Below are positions 1 to 7,607 of a DNA stretch of 48,851 nt, piece after piece. The notes under the pieces were generated by a model. That model did no database searches. It saw nothing but the letters and a program-made list of their open reading frames with translations, and was not told the origin of the DNA. Numbering within the stretch: the stretch's first letter is position 1; every line of letters starts with the position of its first letter. The translations under genes were made by a program, and so were the position numbers. Source of the DNA: Oscillatoriales cyanobacterium (lineage in GTDB: Bacteria; Cyanobacteriota; Cyanobacteriia; Cyanobacteriales; Microcoleaceae); the NCBI GenBank assembly GCA_004294385.1, contig REAP01000005.1:1-48851 (forward strand). Reading direction: 5' to 3'.

Positions 1-118
1 TCTTAATGTTTTCATGAGCGGGCAAGATGCCCACCCCACAATCAAATTTAACTCTTTGTTGTGGAACAGGCATCTTGCCTGTTTCTTAATGTTTTCATGC
101 ACTCCAATCTCCGAATAA
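1..118. repeat. Direct repeat flanking GTGGAACAGGCATCTTGCCTG element
   Basis: A 16-bp sequence (TCTTAATGTTTTCATG) occurs at 1-16 and again at 84-99. Between the copies are a short palindromic GGCAAGATGCC and a GTGGAACAGGCATCTTGCC element. The same element core recurs three times at about 7289-7460 and in inverted, partial form near 14082-14094. It lies just downstream of the L,D-transpeptidase stop codon. No coding capacity is supported here. Confidence 0.7.
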
Positions 119-736
119 CTAATTCTCAACAATCACCGGAGTTCCCACTTCTACCTTCTCAAACAAAGCCTGCGCGTCCTTATCAAACATTCTCACACAA
201 CCGTGAGAAGCCGCCCGCCCGATCGACTCTGGATTCGGAGTACCATGAAAACCAATCACATTCTTACCATCCGTCCAAAACCCGATCCACCTAGTCCCCA
301 AAGGATTGTCTGGCCCAGCAGGTACAAGTTCCCCTGTCCAAGGATGTTCCCAAACCGGATCTTTGATCATGTGTGTAATTTTAAAATTGCCTGTCGGAGT
401 TTCCCAGCCGCCTTTTCCCACAGCCACCTGGAAACTGGCTTGTACCTTATTTTTGCGGTAAACATAGACGCGACGTTCTCGCAATTTCAGCACTAAACGC
501 ACTTCCTCAATCGGATTTACCGCAGGTTGGGGAATATACAGAGATGGTTCTCCTAAAGGTGGCAATTCTGGTGCTCCGAGATTCGGCAATTTTAGATCGG
601 ATGTGACTGACTGCGCCGCGATCGCACTATAATTGAAATTAGCCATAGGTTCGGCGACAGAAAGCGCGGCTACACTCAAACTCAACAGAATTAACTTGCC
701 CAACAAAGATTTGCTGTTAAGAAAACGGTGGTGCAT
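119..736 (-). CDS. L,D-transpeptidase (YkuD family), exported
   Basis: This is a 205-residue protein with an N-terminal hydrophobic signal segment (about residues 12-30, LLGKLILLSLSVAALSVAEP), so it should act in the periplasm. The YkuD catalytic signature is intact: the conserved GFHGTP histidine region is followed by ASHGCVRM, which holds the nucleophilic cysteine. Proteins of this family form 3-3 peptidoglycan cross-links or anchor proteins to peptidoglycan by an L,D-transpeptidation that resists most beta-lactams. Residues 80-110 (RLVLKLRERRVYVYR) match the usual start of the YkuD fold. The gene stands alone and is divergent from the next gene. The ATG at 736 gives a complete signal peptide. 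The family is certain; which of the several L,D-transpeptidases this is cannot be told. Confidence 0.93.
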   Translation of the reverse strand: MHHRFLNSKSLLGKLILLSLSVAALSVAEPMANFNYSAIAAQSVTSDLKLPNLGAPELPPLGEPSLYIPQPAVNPIEEVRLVLKLRERRVYVYRKNKVQASFQVAVGKGGWETPTGNFKITHMIKDPVWEHPWTGELVPAGPDNPLGTRWIGFWTDGKNVIGFHGTPNPESIGRAASHGCVRMFDKDAQALFEKVEVGTPVIVEN

Positions 737-802
737 AAAAACTACAATAGTCGATCGCTAAAAATCAATATATCATAGGAACACCAGCAGTGCTGTTAAT
801 CT

Positions 803-867
803 GTAGGGTGCGTCGCTACGATATCTTGGATATAACGCGGCAGATTGTTGATCCCGTGGCACCCTAC
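803..867. repeat. Short inverted-repeat element (GTAGGGTGC ends), MITE-like
   Basis: Perfect 9-bp terminal inverted repeats, GTAGGGTGC (803-811) and GCACCCTAC (859-867), enclose about 47 bp. This is the typical shape of the small non-autonomous GTAGGGTGC elements common in cyanobacterial intergenic DNA. It lies in the divergent promoter region between the L,D-transpeptidase and the next gene. It encodes nothing. That it is mobile is inference from its structure only. Confidence 0.55.
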
Positions 868-962
868 TTGCTAAAATTTAGTCTTCAAAAACCTGTTCCA
901 CAATCTTTTTTGAAATTATCAGAAATATCCGACTCCGGGCATTAAACTATACTAAGTCTAAA

Positions 963-998
963 GGTTGGGAATTTCGCACAGCGAAAGCAAACCCAACC
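963..998 (+). promoter_or_regulatory. Hairpin in leader of the 1026 gene
   Basis: Nested inverted repeats are visible: outer arms GGTTGGG (963-969) and CCCAACC (992-998), and inner arms TTTCGC (972-977) and GCGAAA (981-986) around a 3-nt loop. It ends 27 nt before the ATG of the downstream gene, so it would lie in the 5' leader if transcription starts upstream. A role in translation or mRNA stability is inferred. It could also be a small dispersed repeat. Confidence 0.4.
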
Positions 999-1025
999 CT
1001 GAATAGCAGTTAATGTGAGGTTTCA

Positions 1026-1526
1026 ATGCGTCTTCAGAACATCAAATTATTGACCAGTGCCACCCTGTCCGTGCTAGTTTCAGCATTGTCAGTGTCTCCA
1101 ACGATGGCTAACCCTGCAACTCTCATCGCCCAAACCCAGAGCACTTCAACAGCCAACACAGAAAGCATCACGGGTATTGTCAAAAGTATTGTCGGCGATA
1201 TCATCACCATTCGCCCAGAAAATGAGCGATACAGGACTCTCAGGATTCAAAAATGCGTCCTGAAAATCACCGCCCTAGTACCGGGAATGAAAGTCAAAGC
1301 CACTTACCGAGGCTCTCAGGTCGAAAATATCATGGTACTCCCCAAGTACAAAGTGATCGCATCACCTGTTGCTAGCCCCGCAGCCCCCCGCGTAGAAGCA
1401 CCCCAAGCCCCAGAACCGATTACCCCTCGTCCAGTACCGGCTCCCCGTATCCAACCCCAAACTCCTCGTCCAATACCCGCGCCGGCTCCTCGCGTCCAGC
1501 CACGGCCTGTGAGAGGACTTTGGTAG
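1026..1526 (+). CDS. Exported protein with proline-rich C-terminus, function unknown
   Basis: This 166-residue protein has a clear signal peptide (residues 1-28, ending in SPTMANP). A compact middle domain of about residues 45-110 (ITGIVKSIVGDIITIRPEN...) looks like a small beta-barrel or OB-like module. The C-terminal 55 residues are low-complexity, rich in Pro, Ala, Arg and Gln (RPVPAPRIQPQTPRPIPAP), as in periplasmic or wall-spanning linkers. No enzyme motif is visible. The ATG at 1026 is 27 nt after a leader hairpin. It may act near peptidoglycan, since an L,D-transpeptidase lies beside it, but this is only a guess from position. Confidence 0.75.
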   Translation: MRLQNIKLLTSATLSVLVSALSVSPTMANPATLIAQTQSTSTANTESITGIVKSIVGDIITIRPENERYRTLRIQKCVLKITALVPGMKVKATYRGSQVENIMVLPKYKVIASPVASPAAPRVEAPQAPEPITPRPVPAPRIQPQTPRPIPAPAPRVQPRPVRGLW

Positions 1527-1608
1527 AGTTAGATTTGTAGATGGAATGAAGTCACCGCGCTAGTCGGTGGCTTCGCTTTTTGATTAGACCATTGATTGAG
1601 AAATTGCT

Positions 1609-2952
1609 ATGTATAAATTGCGTTTCTTACTGTTGATTCTACTGCTGTCTGTGACTACGTGCGATCGAGCCACAGATGCTCAAGCCCCTGGGATTCCCGA
1701 AACCAGCCCCCTCTCCCAGATTCCCTCCCAAGCAAACACCAATTCTCCAACCAGTCAGACAATACCCACCAAGCCACTCACGCCACAGCCCATCCGCATC
1801 AACGCGGAAAACTTACCTCAACCCTTTGCTACCGACAGCGCCTCAAAACCTCCTCAAGTCATACCCCCACCTCAATCGCCTATTCTGCGAGTCCCCACAG
1901 GCTTTGTAGTCAACGTTTTCGCAGATAATCTCGATGCTCCCCGATGGCTAGCCTTGACACCTACAGGCGACGTTTTAGTCACAGAAACGCGACAGAATCG
2001 GATTAGGCTGCTTCGAGATGCTAACGGCGACGGAGTTGCTGAAATTCGCCAGAATTTTGCCACCTCGGAAAATGGGTTAAATATTCCCTTTGGTATGACA
2101 TTTGCTCCTGGCTATTTCTTCCTAGGAAATACTGCGGAAGTTCGCCGATTTACTTACATAAATGGACAGCAAAAACTCACTGGAACAGGTCAAAAAATAG
2201 CCGATTTGCCAGGGGGCGGTTATAACCAACATTGGACGCGCAATGTTGTGATCTCGCCCGATAGTAAGAAACTTTATGTATCAGTTGGTTCCCAGTCAAA
2301 TGCCGATGTTGAACCGCTACCAAGGGCATCTGTACAGGTAATGAATTTGGATGGCAAAAATCAGCAAACTTTTGCTTCCGGCTTGCGTAATCCCGTAGGA
2401 TTAGATTTTCACCCAAAAAGCGGGCAACTTTACACCACAGTCAACGAACGTGATGGTTTGGGAGATGATTTAGTGCCGGATTACTTGACCAGAATTCGTC
2501 AAGGTCAGTTCTACGGCTGGCCTTATACTTATCTGAAGCCGAATCTGCTCGACCCACGTCACGTCCAAAATGGCAGCAGCGTGCGGCCTGATTTAGCGGC
2601 TAAAACATTGATGCCGGATGTATTGTTTCAATCACATTCAGCAGCTTTAGGACTTCAGTTTTACGACGGCAAAACGTTTCCCAAAAAATATCATAACGGA
2701 GCATTTGTCGCATTTCGTGGCAGTTGGAACCGCAACGCTGGAACAGGTTACAAAATCGTGTTTGTACCTTTCAATGCTAAATTTCGTCCCGAAGGTTATT
2801 ATGAGGATTTTCTGACTGGTTTTCTCACTGATCCGTCTGGGCCTAAAACTTGGGGAAGGCCTGTTGGTTTGTTAGTATTACCTGATGGGAGTTTGCTATT
2901 TACTGAAGAGGGCAATAACCGGATTTATCGCGTTCAGTTTCAAACACTATGA
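1609..2952 (+). CDS. PQQ-type sugar (sorbosone) dehydrogenase, exported
   Basis: The protein has 447 residues. A hydrophobic N-terminus (LRFLLLILLLSVTTC) may be a weak lipobox ending at Cys18 or a plain signal peptide. A Pro/Ser/Thr-rich linker to about residue 95 is followed by a six-bladed propeller. Family motifs are GDVLVTETRQNRIRLL, FASGLRNPVGLDFHP, FYGWPYTY and FRGSWNR, characteristic of the GSDH/sorbosone-dehydrogenase group of soluble PQQ-dependent glucose-dehydrogenase-like proteins. Such enzymes oxidise aldoses in the periplasm, but many cyanobacterial members lack a proven substrate and this host may not make PQQ. The last four bases overlap the next start codon (ATGA at 2949-2952), which suggests translational coupling. 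Confidence 0.88.
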   Translation: MYKLRFLLLILLLSVTTCDRATDAQAPGIPETSPLSQIPSQANTNSPTSQTIPTKPLTPQPIRINAENLPQPFATDSASKPPQVIPPPQSPILRVPTGFVVNVFADNLDAPRWLALTPTGDVLVTETRQNRIRLLRDANGDGVAEIRQNFATSENGLNIPFGMTFAPGYFFLGNTAEVRRFTYINGQQKLTGTGQKIADLPGGGYNQHWTRNVVISPDSKKLYVSVGSQSNADVEPLPRASVQVMNLDGKNQQTFASGLRNPVGLDFHPKSGQLYTTVNERDGLGDDLVPDYLTRIRQGQFYGWPYTYLKPNLLDPRHVQNGSSVRPDLAAKTLMPDVLFQSHSAALGLQFYDGKTFPKKYHNGAFVAFRGSWNRNAGTGYKIVFVPFNAKFRPEGYYEDFLTGFLTDPSGPKTWGRPVGLLVLPDGSLLFTEEGNNRIYRVQFQTL

Positions 2953-3566
2953 CCAAGCAAAAAATATTAGATGAAGGTCGAGAATATACCTTTCGTTCAT
3001 ACTTTGAATTACCCTACGAAACCGATCAAATTTTAGCCGAATTTGATTACTCGCTAATTGTAGGTAATCTATCTCTACCACATACCTCTAGAGAATTAGG
3101 AGAAATAGCATCTCTCAAACAAAGAATTACAGCAACTTTACCTTTTATCAGTCTCAGCAGCGAAACAGCTAGAAGAGAATCCTTGGTATCTCCTGTACTA
3201 CTTGATCTCGTCCGATACTGCCAATGTCAACTGCGATTTGAGTATACTCTCAATGTGAATAGCTGGTTAAAGGGAAATTTAGATTATCTCGTGAAGTCAA
3301 ATCAAGAATTGCTAGTTATTGAAGCAAAAAACGACGATATGACTAGAGGATTTACTCAACTAGCTGTACAGTTAATTGCGATGTCGCACGTTGAAGACCA
3401 AAATATATTTTATGGTGCGGTGACAATGGGAGAACTCTGGCGATTTGGCAAGTTAGATAGAAATCAGAAGACTATTTTTCGAGATATTCATTTGTTTAGA
3501 GTTCCTGACGATTTAGACGATTTATTGAAGGTAATGGTGGGAATTTTAGATGGGGATGAAATTTAG
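2949..3566 (+). CDS. Hypothetical protein with PD-(D/E)XK nuclease-like core
   Basis: This is a 205-residue soluble protein that overlaps the sugar dehydrogenase gene by ATGA. The segment GNLDYLVKSNQELLVIEAK (about residues 109-127) has an acidic residue in a strand followed by a hydrophobic strand ending in E-A-K. That is the layout of the PD-(D/E)XK metal site. The following FTQLAVQLIAMSHV helix also fits the fold. Many cyanobacterial proteins of this kind are stand-alone, uncharacterised or derived from mobile elements. No DNA-binding domain or methylase partner is nearby, so I do not call it a restriction enzyme. Nuclease activity is inferred from the motif only. Confidence 0.72.
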   Translation: MTKQKILDEGREYTFRSYFELPYETDQILAEFDYSLIVGNLSLPHTSRELGEIASLKQRITATLPFISLSSETARRESLVSPVLLDLVRYCQCQLRFEYTLNVNSWLKGNLDYLVKSNQELLVIEAKNDDMTRGFTQLAVQLIAMSHVEDQNIFYGAVTMGELWRFGKLDRNQKTIFRDIHLFRVPDDLDDLLKVMVGILDGDEI

Positions 3567-3623
3567 TGTGACTAGGATAGAAAACGTAGGCAGAAGCGAG
3601 AACATCGATACATCTACATTTAT

Positions 3624-3671
3624 TCTTATCTGCGTTCATCCGCGTTCATCCGCCTACATCTGCGGTCAAAA
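3624..3671. repeat. TCTGCGTT-CATCCGC dispersed repeat, copy 1
   Basis: A 48-bp block containing a tandem CATCCGCGTT unit and ending CTACATCTGCGGT is repeated nearly exactly at 41279-41326, differing mainly by C-to-A changes within the tandem unit. Here it lies between converging genes. The second copy sits in front of a methyltransferase gene and is read in frame with it. Confidence 0.75.
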
Positions 3672-3678
3672 AAAATCC

Positions 3679-4743
3679 CTAAAATATCGAACTCAACACA
3701 ATCTCATTAGCAGCAATCCAATCATAAATATCTTGCAAAGCAGCTTCCGGGCCAATCAGAGGTTGCCATCCAGTGCGCTCCATCACCCTAGAAGAATCAG
3801 TAATAAAAATCGGAATATCCCCCGCACGTTCCTCCAAAACCGGATGAATTGGAATCGATTTGCCGACAATTTTTTGGCACAAATCAGTTGTTTCAACTAA
3901 AGAAAGACTGTTGCTCAAACCGCCACCAACATTAAATACTTCACCATCAAATTCAGCAAAGTTTTCTAACTGATAGTCAATCAATCTCAATAAATCTTCA
4001 ACGTGTAGTAAATCCCTAACTTGTTTACCACTACCGCCAAAACCGATATAATTTAATGACTTCTGAAAATAGTGCGCCGCCACCCACAAACCGCAAACTC
4101 CCTGATCAACTTTACCCATTTGCCAAGCACCGGTAATTAACCCGCAACGGTTGATAATTGCTGGTACATTGTAGGCTTCCCTGTATTCCTCAATTAGCAA
4201 TTCCGAAGCTAGTTTAGTTGCTCCGTAAAGCGAGCGAGCTCCTTTGAGGGGGAAGTCTTCAGAAATGCCTAATTCTGAGATACCGGGTATAGTTTGATTG
4301 GGGGCGATCGCAAATCTTGACTCCAACTCCAATAAGCTGATAGACTTGACAGAGGCGATCGGGTAAACTCGACTCGTAGACAAAAACAACAAACTCGCAC
4401 CCGTTTGTCTCGCCAACTCCAAAATATTCACAGTGCCCAGTAAATTGGTCTGCAAAACGTACTGAGGCGAACTAAAACCCGCCAGCACAGAAGGTTCCGC
4501 AGCACAATCGATAATGCAGTCAACCTTCAGCGCCACGGGATCTAAATCTGCGGCTGTGCGAATATCCCCATAAACAAACTGAATCCCGGAATTTTTAAGC
4601 CGAGGTAAATTCAATTCTGAACCCCGGCGGCGCAGATTGTCCAAACAAATTATCTGCAATTCCGGGTGAAGTTTCTTGAGGCCAATTGCTAAACAACTGC
4701 CAATAAAACCCGCACCGCCAACAATCAAAATTGTTTTAAACAT
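3679..4743 (-). CDS. NAD-dependent sugar-nucleotide epimerase/dehydratase (extended SDR)
   Basis: The protein has 354 residues. The N-terminal Rossmann motif GGAGFIGS (about residues 9-16) binds NAD, D35 and neighbours in CLDNLRRRG bind the ribose, and the catalytic pair is YGATK (Tyr-x-x-x-Lys, about residues 169-173). The C-terminal region (FNVGGG) fits the UDP-glucose-4-epimerase/CDP-tyvelose-epimerase group. It should interconvert or dehydrate a nucleotide sugar for glycan synthesis in the cytoplasm. It is the last gene of a three-gene run: GT-C-like membrane protein, GT2, epimerase. It begins 5 bp after the GT2 stop codon. The exact sugar cannot be read from sequence. Confidence 0.9.
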   Translation of the reverse strand: MFKTILIVGGAGFIGSCLAIGLKKLHPELQIICLDNLRRRGSELNLPRLKNSGIQFVYGDIRTAADLDPVALKVDCIIDCAAEPSVLAGFSSPQYVLQTNLLGTVNILELARQTGASLLFLSTSRVYPIASVKSISLLELESRFAIAPNQTIPGISELGISEDFPLKGARSLYGATKLASELLIEEYREAYNVPAIINRCGLITGAWQMGKVDQGVCGLWVAAHYFQKSLNYIGFGGSGKQVRDLLHVEDLLRLIDYQLENFAEFDGEVFNVGGGLSNSLSLVETTDLCQKIVGKSIPIHPVLEERAGDIPIFITDSSRVMERTGWQPLIGPEAALQDIYDWIAANEIVLSSIF

Positions 4744-4748
4744 TCACT

Positions 4749-5519
4749 TTATAAGATTTCGTTGGTAGTCAGGACTTTAGTCCTTAATTCACTGCGGTGA
4801 TAGTCGCCGCGAGAGAGATGTTTTTCTAGCCAGACATACAAAACAATAAACAAATACCGACTTCCCATCTCTTTAATCTTTAGCTTGGAAATACCAGCAG
4901 TCCGATTATACCATCTCAGAGGAATCACATCATAGGAAAAACCCCTAACAATTGCTTTCAGGGGAAGTTCGACAGTTAAATTGAAGTGATGGCTCAAAAT
5001 CGGCTGCACTCCATCAATCACTTCTTTACGATAAATCTTAAAAGCATTGGTGACATCGTTGTAACGCAAACCGAAAATACTTTTGACAAACCAATTTGCC
5101 AACCGGTTAATTGCTAGTTTGTGAATGGGATAGTCAACTACAAAGCCACCTTTGATAAATCGGGAACCAAAAACGCAATCATATCCTGCTTGTAACTGGC
5201 GATATCCTGCTACCAAATCCATCGGATCATCGGAAGCATCCGCCATCACGATAGCGACAGCATCGCCGTCAAATTCTGCCAATCCCCGGCGCACGGCAAA
5301 TCCGAAACCGTTGGGAGGTTGATTGTTGATGTATCTAACTGTGGGAAAAGTCTCTGATAATTCTTGACAAATATCCAGAGTGCGATCGATACTGTTGTCA
5401 TTCACAATCAAAATTTCGTGCTCAATGGCTTCTAAATCGAGCGCATGAGCGATCGCGCGCACAGTACCTTCCAAACAGCCCTCTTCGTTGTGAGCTGGTA
5501 TAATCACAGAAATTTTCAC
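4749..5519 (-). CDS. Family 2 glycosyltransferase (polyprenyl-phosphate sugar transferase type)
   Basis: This is a 256-residue GT-A enzyme. Its N-terminus, ISVIIPAHNEEGCLEGTV, is the standard GT2 nucleotide-binding strand. VNDNSIDRT and VIMADASDDP provide the acidic metal-binding positions. GSRFIKGG and RWYNRTAGISKLK match the dolichyl/undecaprenyl-phosphate mannose or glucose synthase subgroup, here without the C-terminal membrane helices. It probably loads a sugar on a polyprenyl phosphate for the GT-C-like protein encoded just upstream. The start is GTG at 5519. It overlaps the upstream stop as GTGA, and AAGGAG runs into the start region, so translation is likely coupled. Confidence 0.92.
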   Translation of the reverse strand: MKISVIIPAHNEEGCLEGTVRAIAHALDLEAIEHEILIVNDNSIDRTLDICQELSETFPTVRYINNQPPNGFGFAVRRGLAEFDGDAVAIVMADASDDPMDLVAGYRQLQAGYDCVFGSRFIKGGFVVDYPIHKLAINRLANWFVKSIFGLRYNDVTNAFKIYRKEVIDGVQPILSHHFNLTVELPLKAIVRGFSYDVIPLRWYNRTAGISKLKIKEMGSRYLFIVLYVWLEKHLSRGDYHRSELRTKVLTTNEIL

Positions 5520-7246
5520 TCCTTATCCTCCACTGTTACCCTAGCGCCACCGCGCAACTTGACAAATTGGTTGTCCACAGGATTATACACCCAAGCTTTA
5601 ATTTCAGTTTGGGCGATCGGCAAATCATGCACCGCCAAATCAATCGCCCACCTCCCATTGCTGTAAACCTGAGACTTCAAAGTCTTAGCAATATCAGGGC
5701 TGTCTAAATTCACATAAGCATTAGCAAAAAAAGATTGTTTATCCCCGACAGATAGCAACACAATATTTGGCTGCTGCAAATTTTGTGGCAAAACCGCCCA
5801 TCCTGTAGCTTTAATTACAGTATTTTTCTTAATTATCAAGGATTTATCATCAGTTTGAGGTTTGTCAAAATAGCCGTACACTTTTCCAGGATTAGCCATA
5901 AACTCGACATCTTTCACCAACTTTCGCCAACCTATTTTATCAATAATTAGCGCTCCTTCTCTGACTAACCAAGTTTTTTTGCTCAGCACTCTCAAACAAC
6001 TTTCGGTTGAATTATTGAAAAAATCTGATGGTTCCAGATAGTTAATCAACTCCAAACAATCTTTGCCGCCTTGTTTGTATGGAAGTGCTGATGCAGTTTG
6101 CGCGATCGCCTGACCAGAATTCACAATAATTATCCCAATTAACACTCCAGCTAACACCCGATAAGCCAGTTTATCGTTGTGATTTACGGTAACAATATTA
6201 CCTCGAACAAATAGTTGGCCAAGCTGAACCAAAGCAATTAGCAACAAAATCGAATTAGTCGTATATCGCGAAGATTCTATCGCCTGAATAGCTCCAAACT
6301 GCGCCCTGCCAGCGGTAATAAACAGAGCCGATAACACTGCAAACAAACCTATTGACAGCCAAGGTAAAGCCTCACGATCCTCGCTAATTTTTTTCCCAAA
6401 GTGGAAGCCAAAAAATAAGAAGCTTGCAAATATCAGCAATCCAACTAATGCCGAAATACCGGGTAGACGCACAATTGGCGAACCCAACAAACTCAAAAAG
6501 TAATCAATTACCACGAGGGGCTTATTCAATAATGAAATAATACTGGTTTTCCGACTGGGGTGATAATCAATTGAATAAATACCACAAGTTGCCACAAACA
6601 GCAAAATCCATACAATAAGTCTTTTTCTTTTCTGTGTAACATTTCCTTCTAAAGCAGCTACAGCCGGAATTGCAGCCAACCAAGAAAGTAAACCTTGCGC
6701 GAGGGAAAAACTGGCAATAAAGCAGAATACAGCCGCAATCGATATTTGAATACTAGGCAATAATCTTTTTTGTAAACTCAGACAATAAACCGCAGCTACA
6801 AAACAAAAATTGACTAAAAACCAAGCCAGTTGAAATCCCCACAGCCAGTTTTCATGCTGAACCAGGGAGAAGATTAATATACAAGTTAAAATATTAGCTA
6901 AATGCCACAAATCATCGCCGACATTCTTAAATTGCATCAAGGATAACTTGTAAGTAGCAATAAAAGTGATGACAGCCAAAGCTATGCTGAGACACAATGG
7001 ATAATTAATATTCCATCGGGAGACAAAAGCCAGAACCGCAATAATGAGTTTTGGGAACACTATCCGGTGGTTGCTGTGCAAAGCCCAAAAATCGTTAAAA
7101 GTTACATTTCCCGCAGCTATTTTTTCAAAAAGACTCGCTAATCTCCACTCGTCATCAATGGGAACGTTGACGCTAAAATTTGCTACAAATCCGATTAATA
7201 AGATGACAGGAATTAGATATAAAGTCAATAATATAATTTTTTTCAT
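5516..7246 (-). CDS. Polytopic membrane protein, GT-C glycosyltransferase-like
   Basis: The protein has 576 residues. About eleven hydrophobic segments occupy residues 1-400, followed by a soluble C-terminal domain of about 170 residues. After the first membrane helix comes the acidic loop NVPIDDEWR, then ALHSNHRIVFPK. An acidic pair in the first external loop with a downstream His-Arg segment is the usual layout of GT-C enzymes, which take sugar from a polyprenyl phosphate on the outer face. The pairing with a GT2 of the polyprenyl-phosphate type (4-bp overlap) supports this. No close family is recognised, so activity is inferred from topology and context. It could instead be a non-catalytic polysaccharide-assembly protein. 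Confidence 0.75.
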   Translation of the reverse strand: MKKIILLTLYLIPVILLIGFVANFSVNVPIDDEWRLASLFEKIAAGNVTFNDFWALHSNHRIVFPKLIIAVLAFVSRWNINYPLCLSIALAVITFIATYKLSLMQFKNVGDDLWHLANILTCILIFSLVQHENWLWGFQLAWFLVNFCFVAAVYCLSLQKRLLPSIQISIAAVFCFIASFSLAQGLLSWLAAIPAVAALEGNVTQKRKRLIVWILLFVATCGIYSIDYHPSRKTSIISLLNKPLVVIDYFLSLLGSPIVRLPGISALVGLLIFASFLFFGFHFGKKISEDREALPWLSIGLFAVLSALFITAGRAQFGAIQAIESSRYTTNSILLLIALVQLGQLFVRGNIVTVNHNDKLAYRVLAGVLIGIIIVNSGQAIAQTASALPYKQGGKDCLELINYLEPSDFFNNSTESCLRVLSKKTWLVREGALIIDKIGWRKLVKDVEFMANPGKVYGYFDKPQTDDKSLIIKKNTVIKATGWAVLPQNLQQPNIVLLSVGDKQSFFANAYVNLDSPDIAKTLKSQVYSNGRWAIDLAVHDLPIAQTEIKAWVYNPVDNQFVKLRGGARVTVEDKE

Positions 7247-7269
7247 AGCTGTTAACGTGCTTTAGTCAT

Positions 7270-7484
7270 TAGACATCTCCCATAATTGTGGAACAGGCAT
7301 CCTGCCTGTTCTTCACAGGCTTTTTAGGAGATGTCTATTAGACATCTCCCATAATTACTGTGGAACAGGCATCTTGCCTGTTCTTGACAAGCTTTTTAGG
7401 AGATGTCTATTAGACATTTCCCATAATTACTACTGTGGAACAGGCATCTTGCCTGTTCTTGACAAGCTTTTTAGGAGATGTCTA
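7270..7484. repeat. Three tandem copies of a TAGACATCTCC-ended element, growing by 3 bp each
   Basis: Copies lie at 7270-7337, 7339-7409 and 7411-7484 (68, 71 and 74 bp). Each starts with TAGACATCTCC (one T substitution in copy 3) and ends with its inverse complement GGAGATGTCTA. Each carries a central GTGGAACAGGCATC-TGCCTG palindrome. The length difference is due to zero, one or two ACT triplets after ATAATT. A partial inverted relative is at 14082-14113. They follow the start of the GT-C-like gene and lie downstream of the HlyD gene. Confidence 0.88.
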
Positions 7485-7605
7485 TTGTTCCCTTCGACCC
7501 TTCGACTACGCTCAGGGAACAATCAACAGTCAACAATCAACAGTCAACCCTTCGACTCCGCTCAGGGCGGCGCAGTCAACAGTCAACAGACAACAGATAA
7601 CTGTC
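7485..7605. repeat. CCCTTCGACTNCGCTCAGGG elements and CAACAGT heptamers
   Basis: Two 20-bp CCCTTCGACT(A/C)CGCTCAGGG elements (7498-7517 and 7548-7567) are interleaved with CAACAGT/CAACAAT heptamer arrays. Together with the preceding triple element they fill the whole 7247-7607 gap, so no gene is seen in it. The heptamers end only a few bases after the HlyD stop codon at 7608-7610. Confidence 0.8.
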
Positions 7606-7607
7606 AG

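Noticed and set aside
2949..3566. Restriction endonuclease
   Set aside because: The PD-(D/E)XK-like motif is present, but there is no methylase or specificity partner and no DNA-binding domain.
7270..7484. Possible CRISPR array
   Set aside because: The three units are contiguous, with no unique spacers, and each has its own inverted ends. No cas gene is near.
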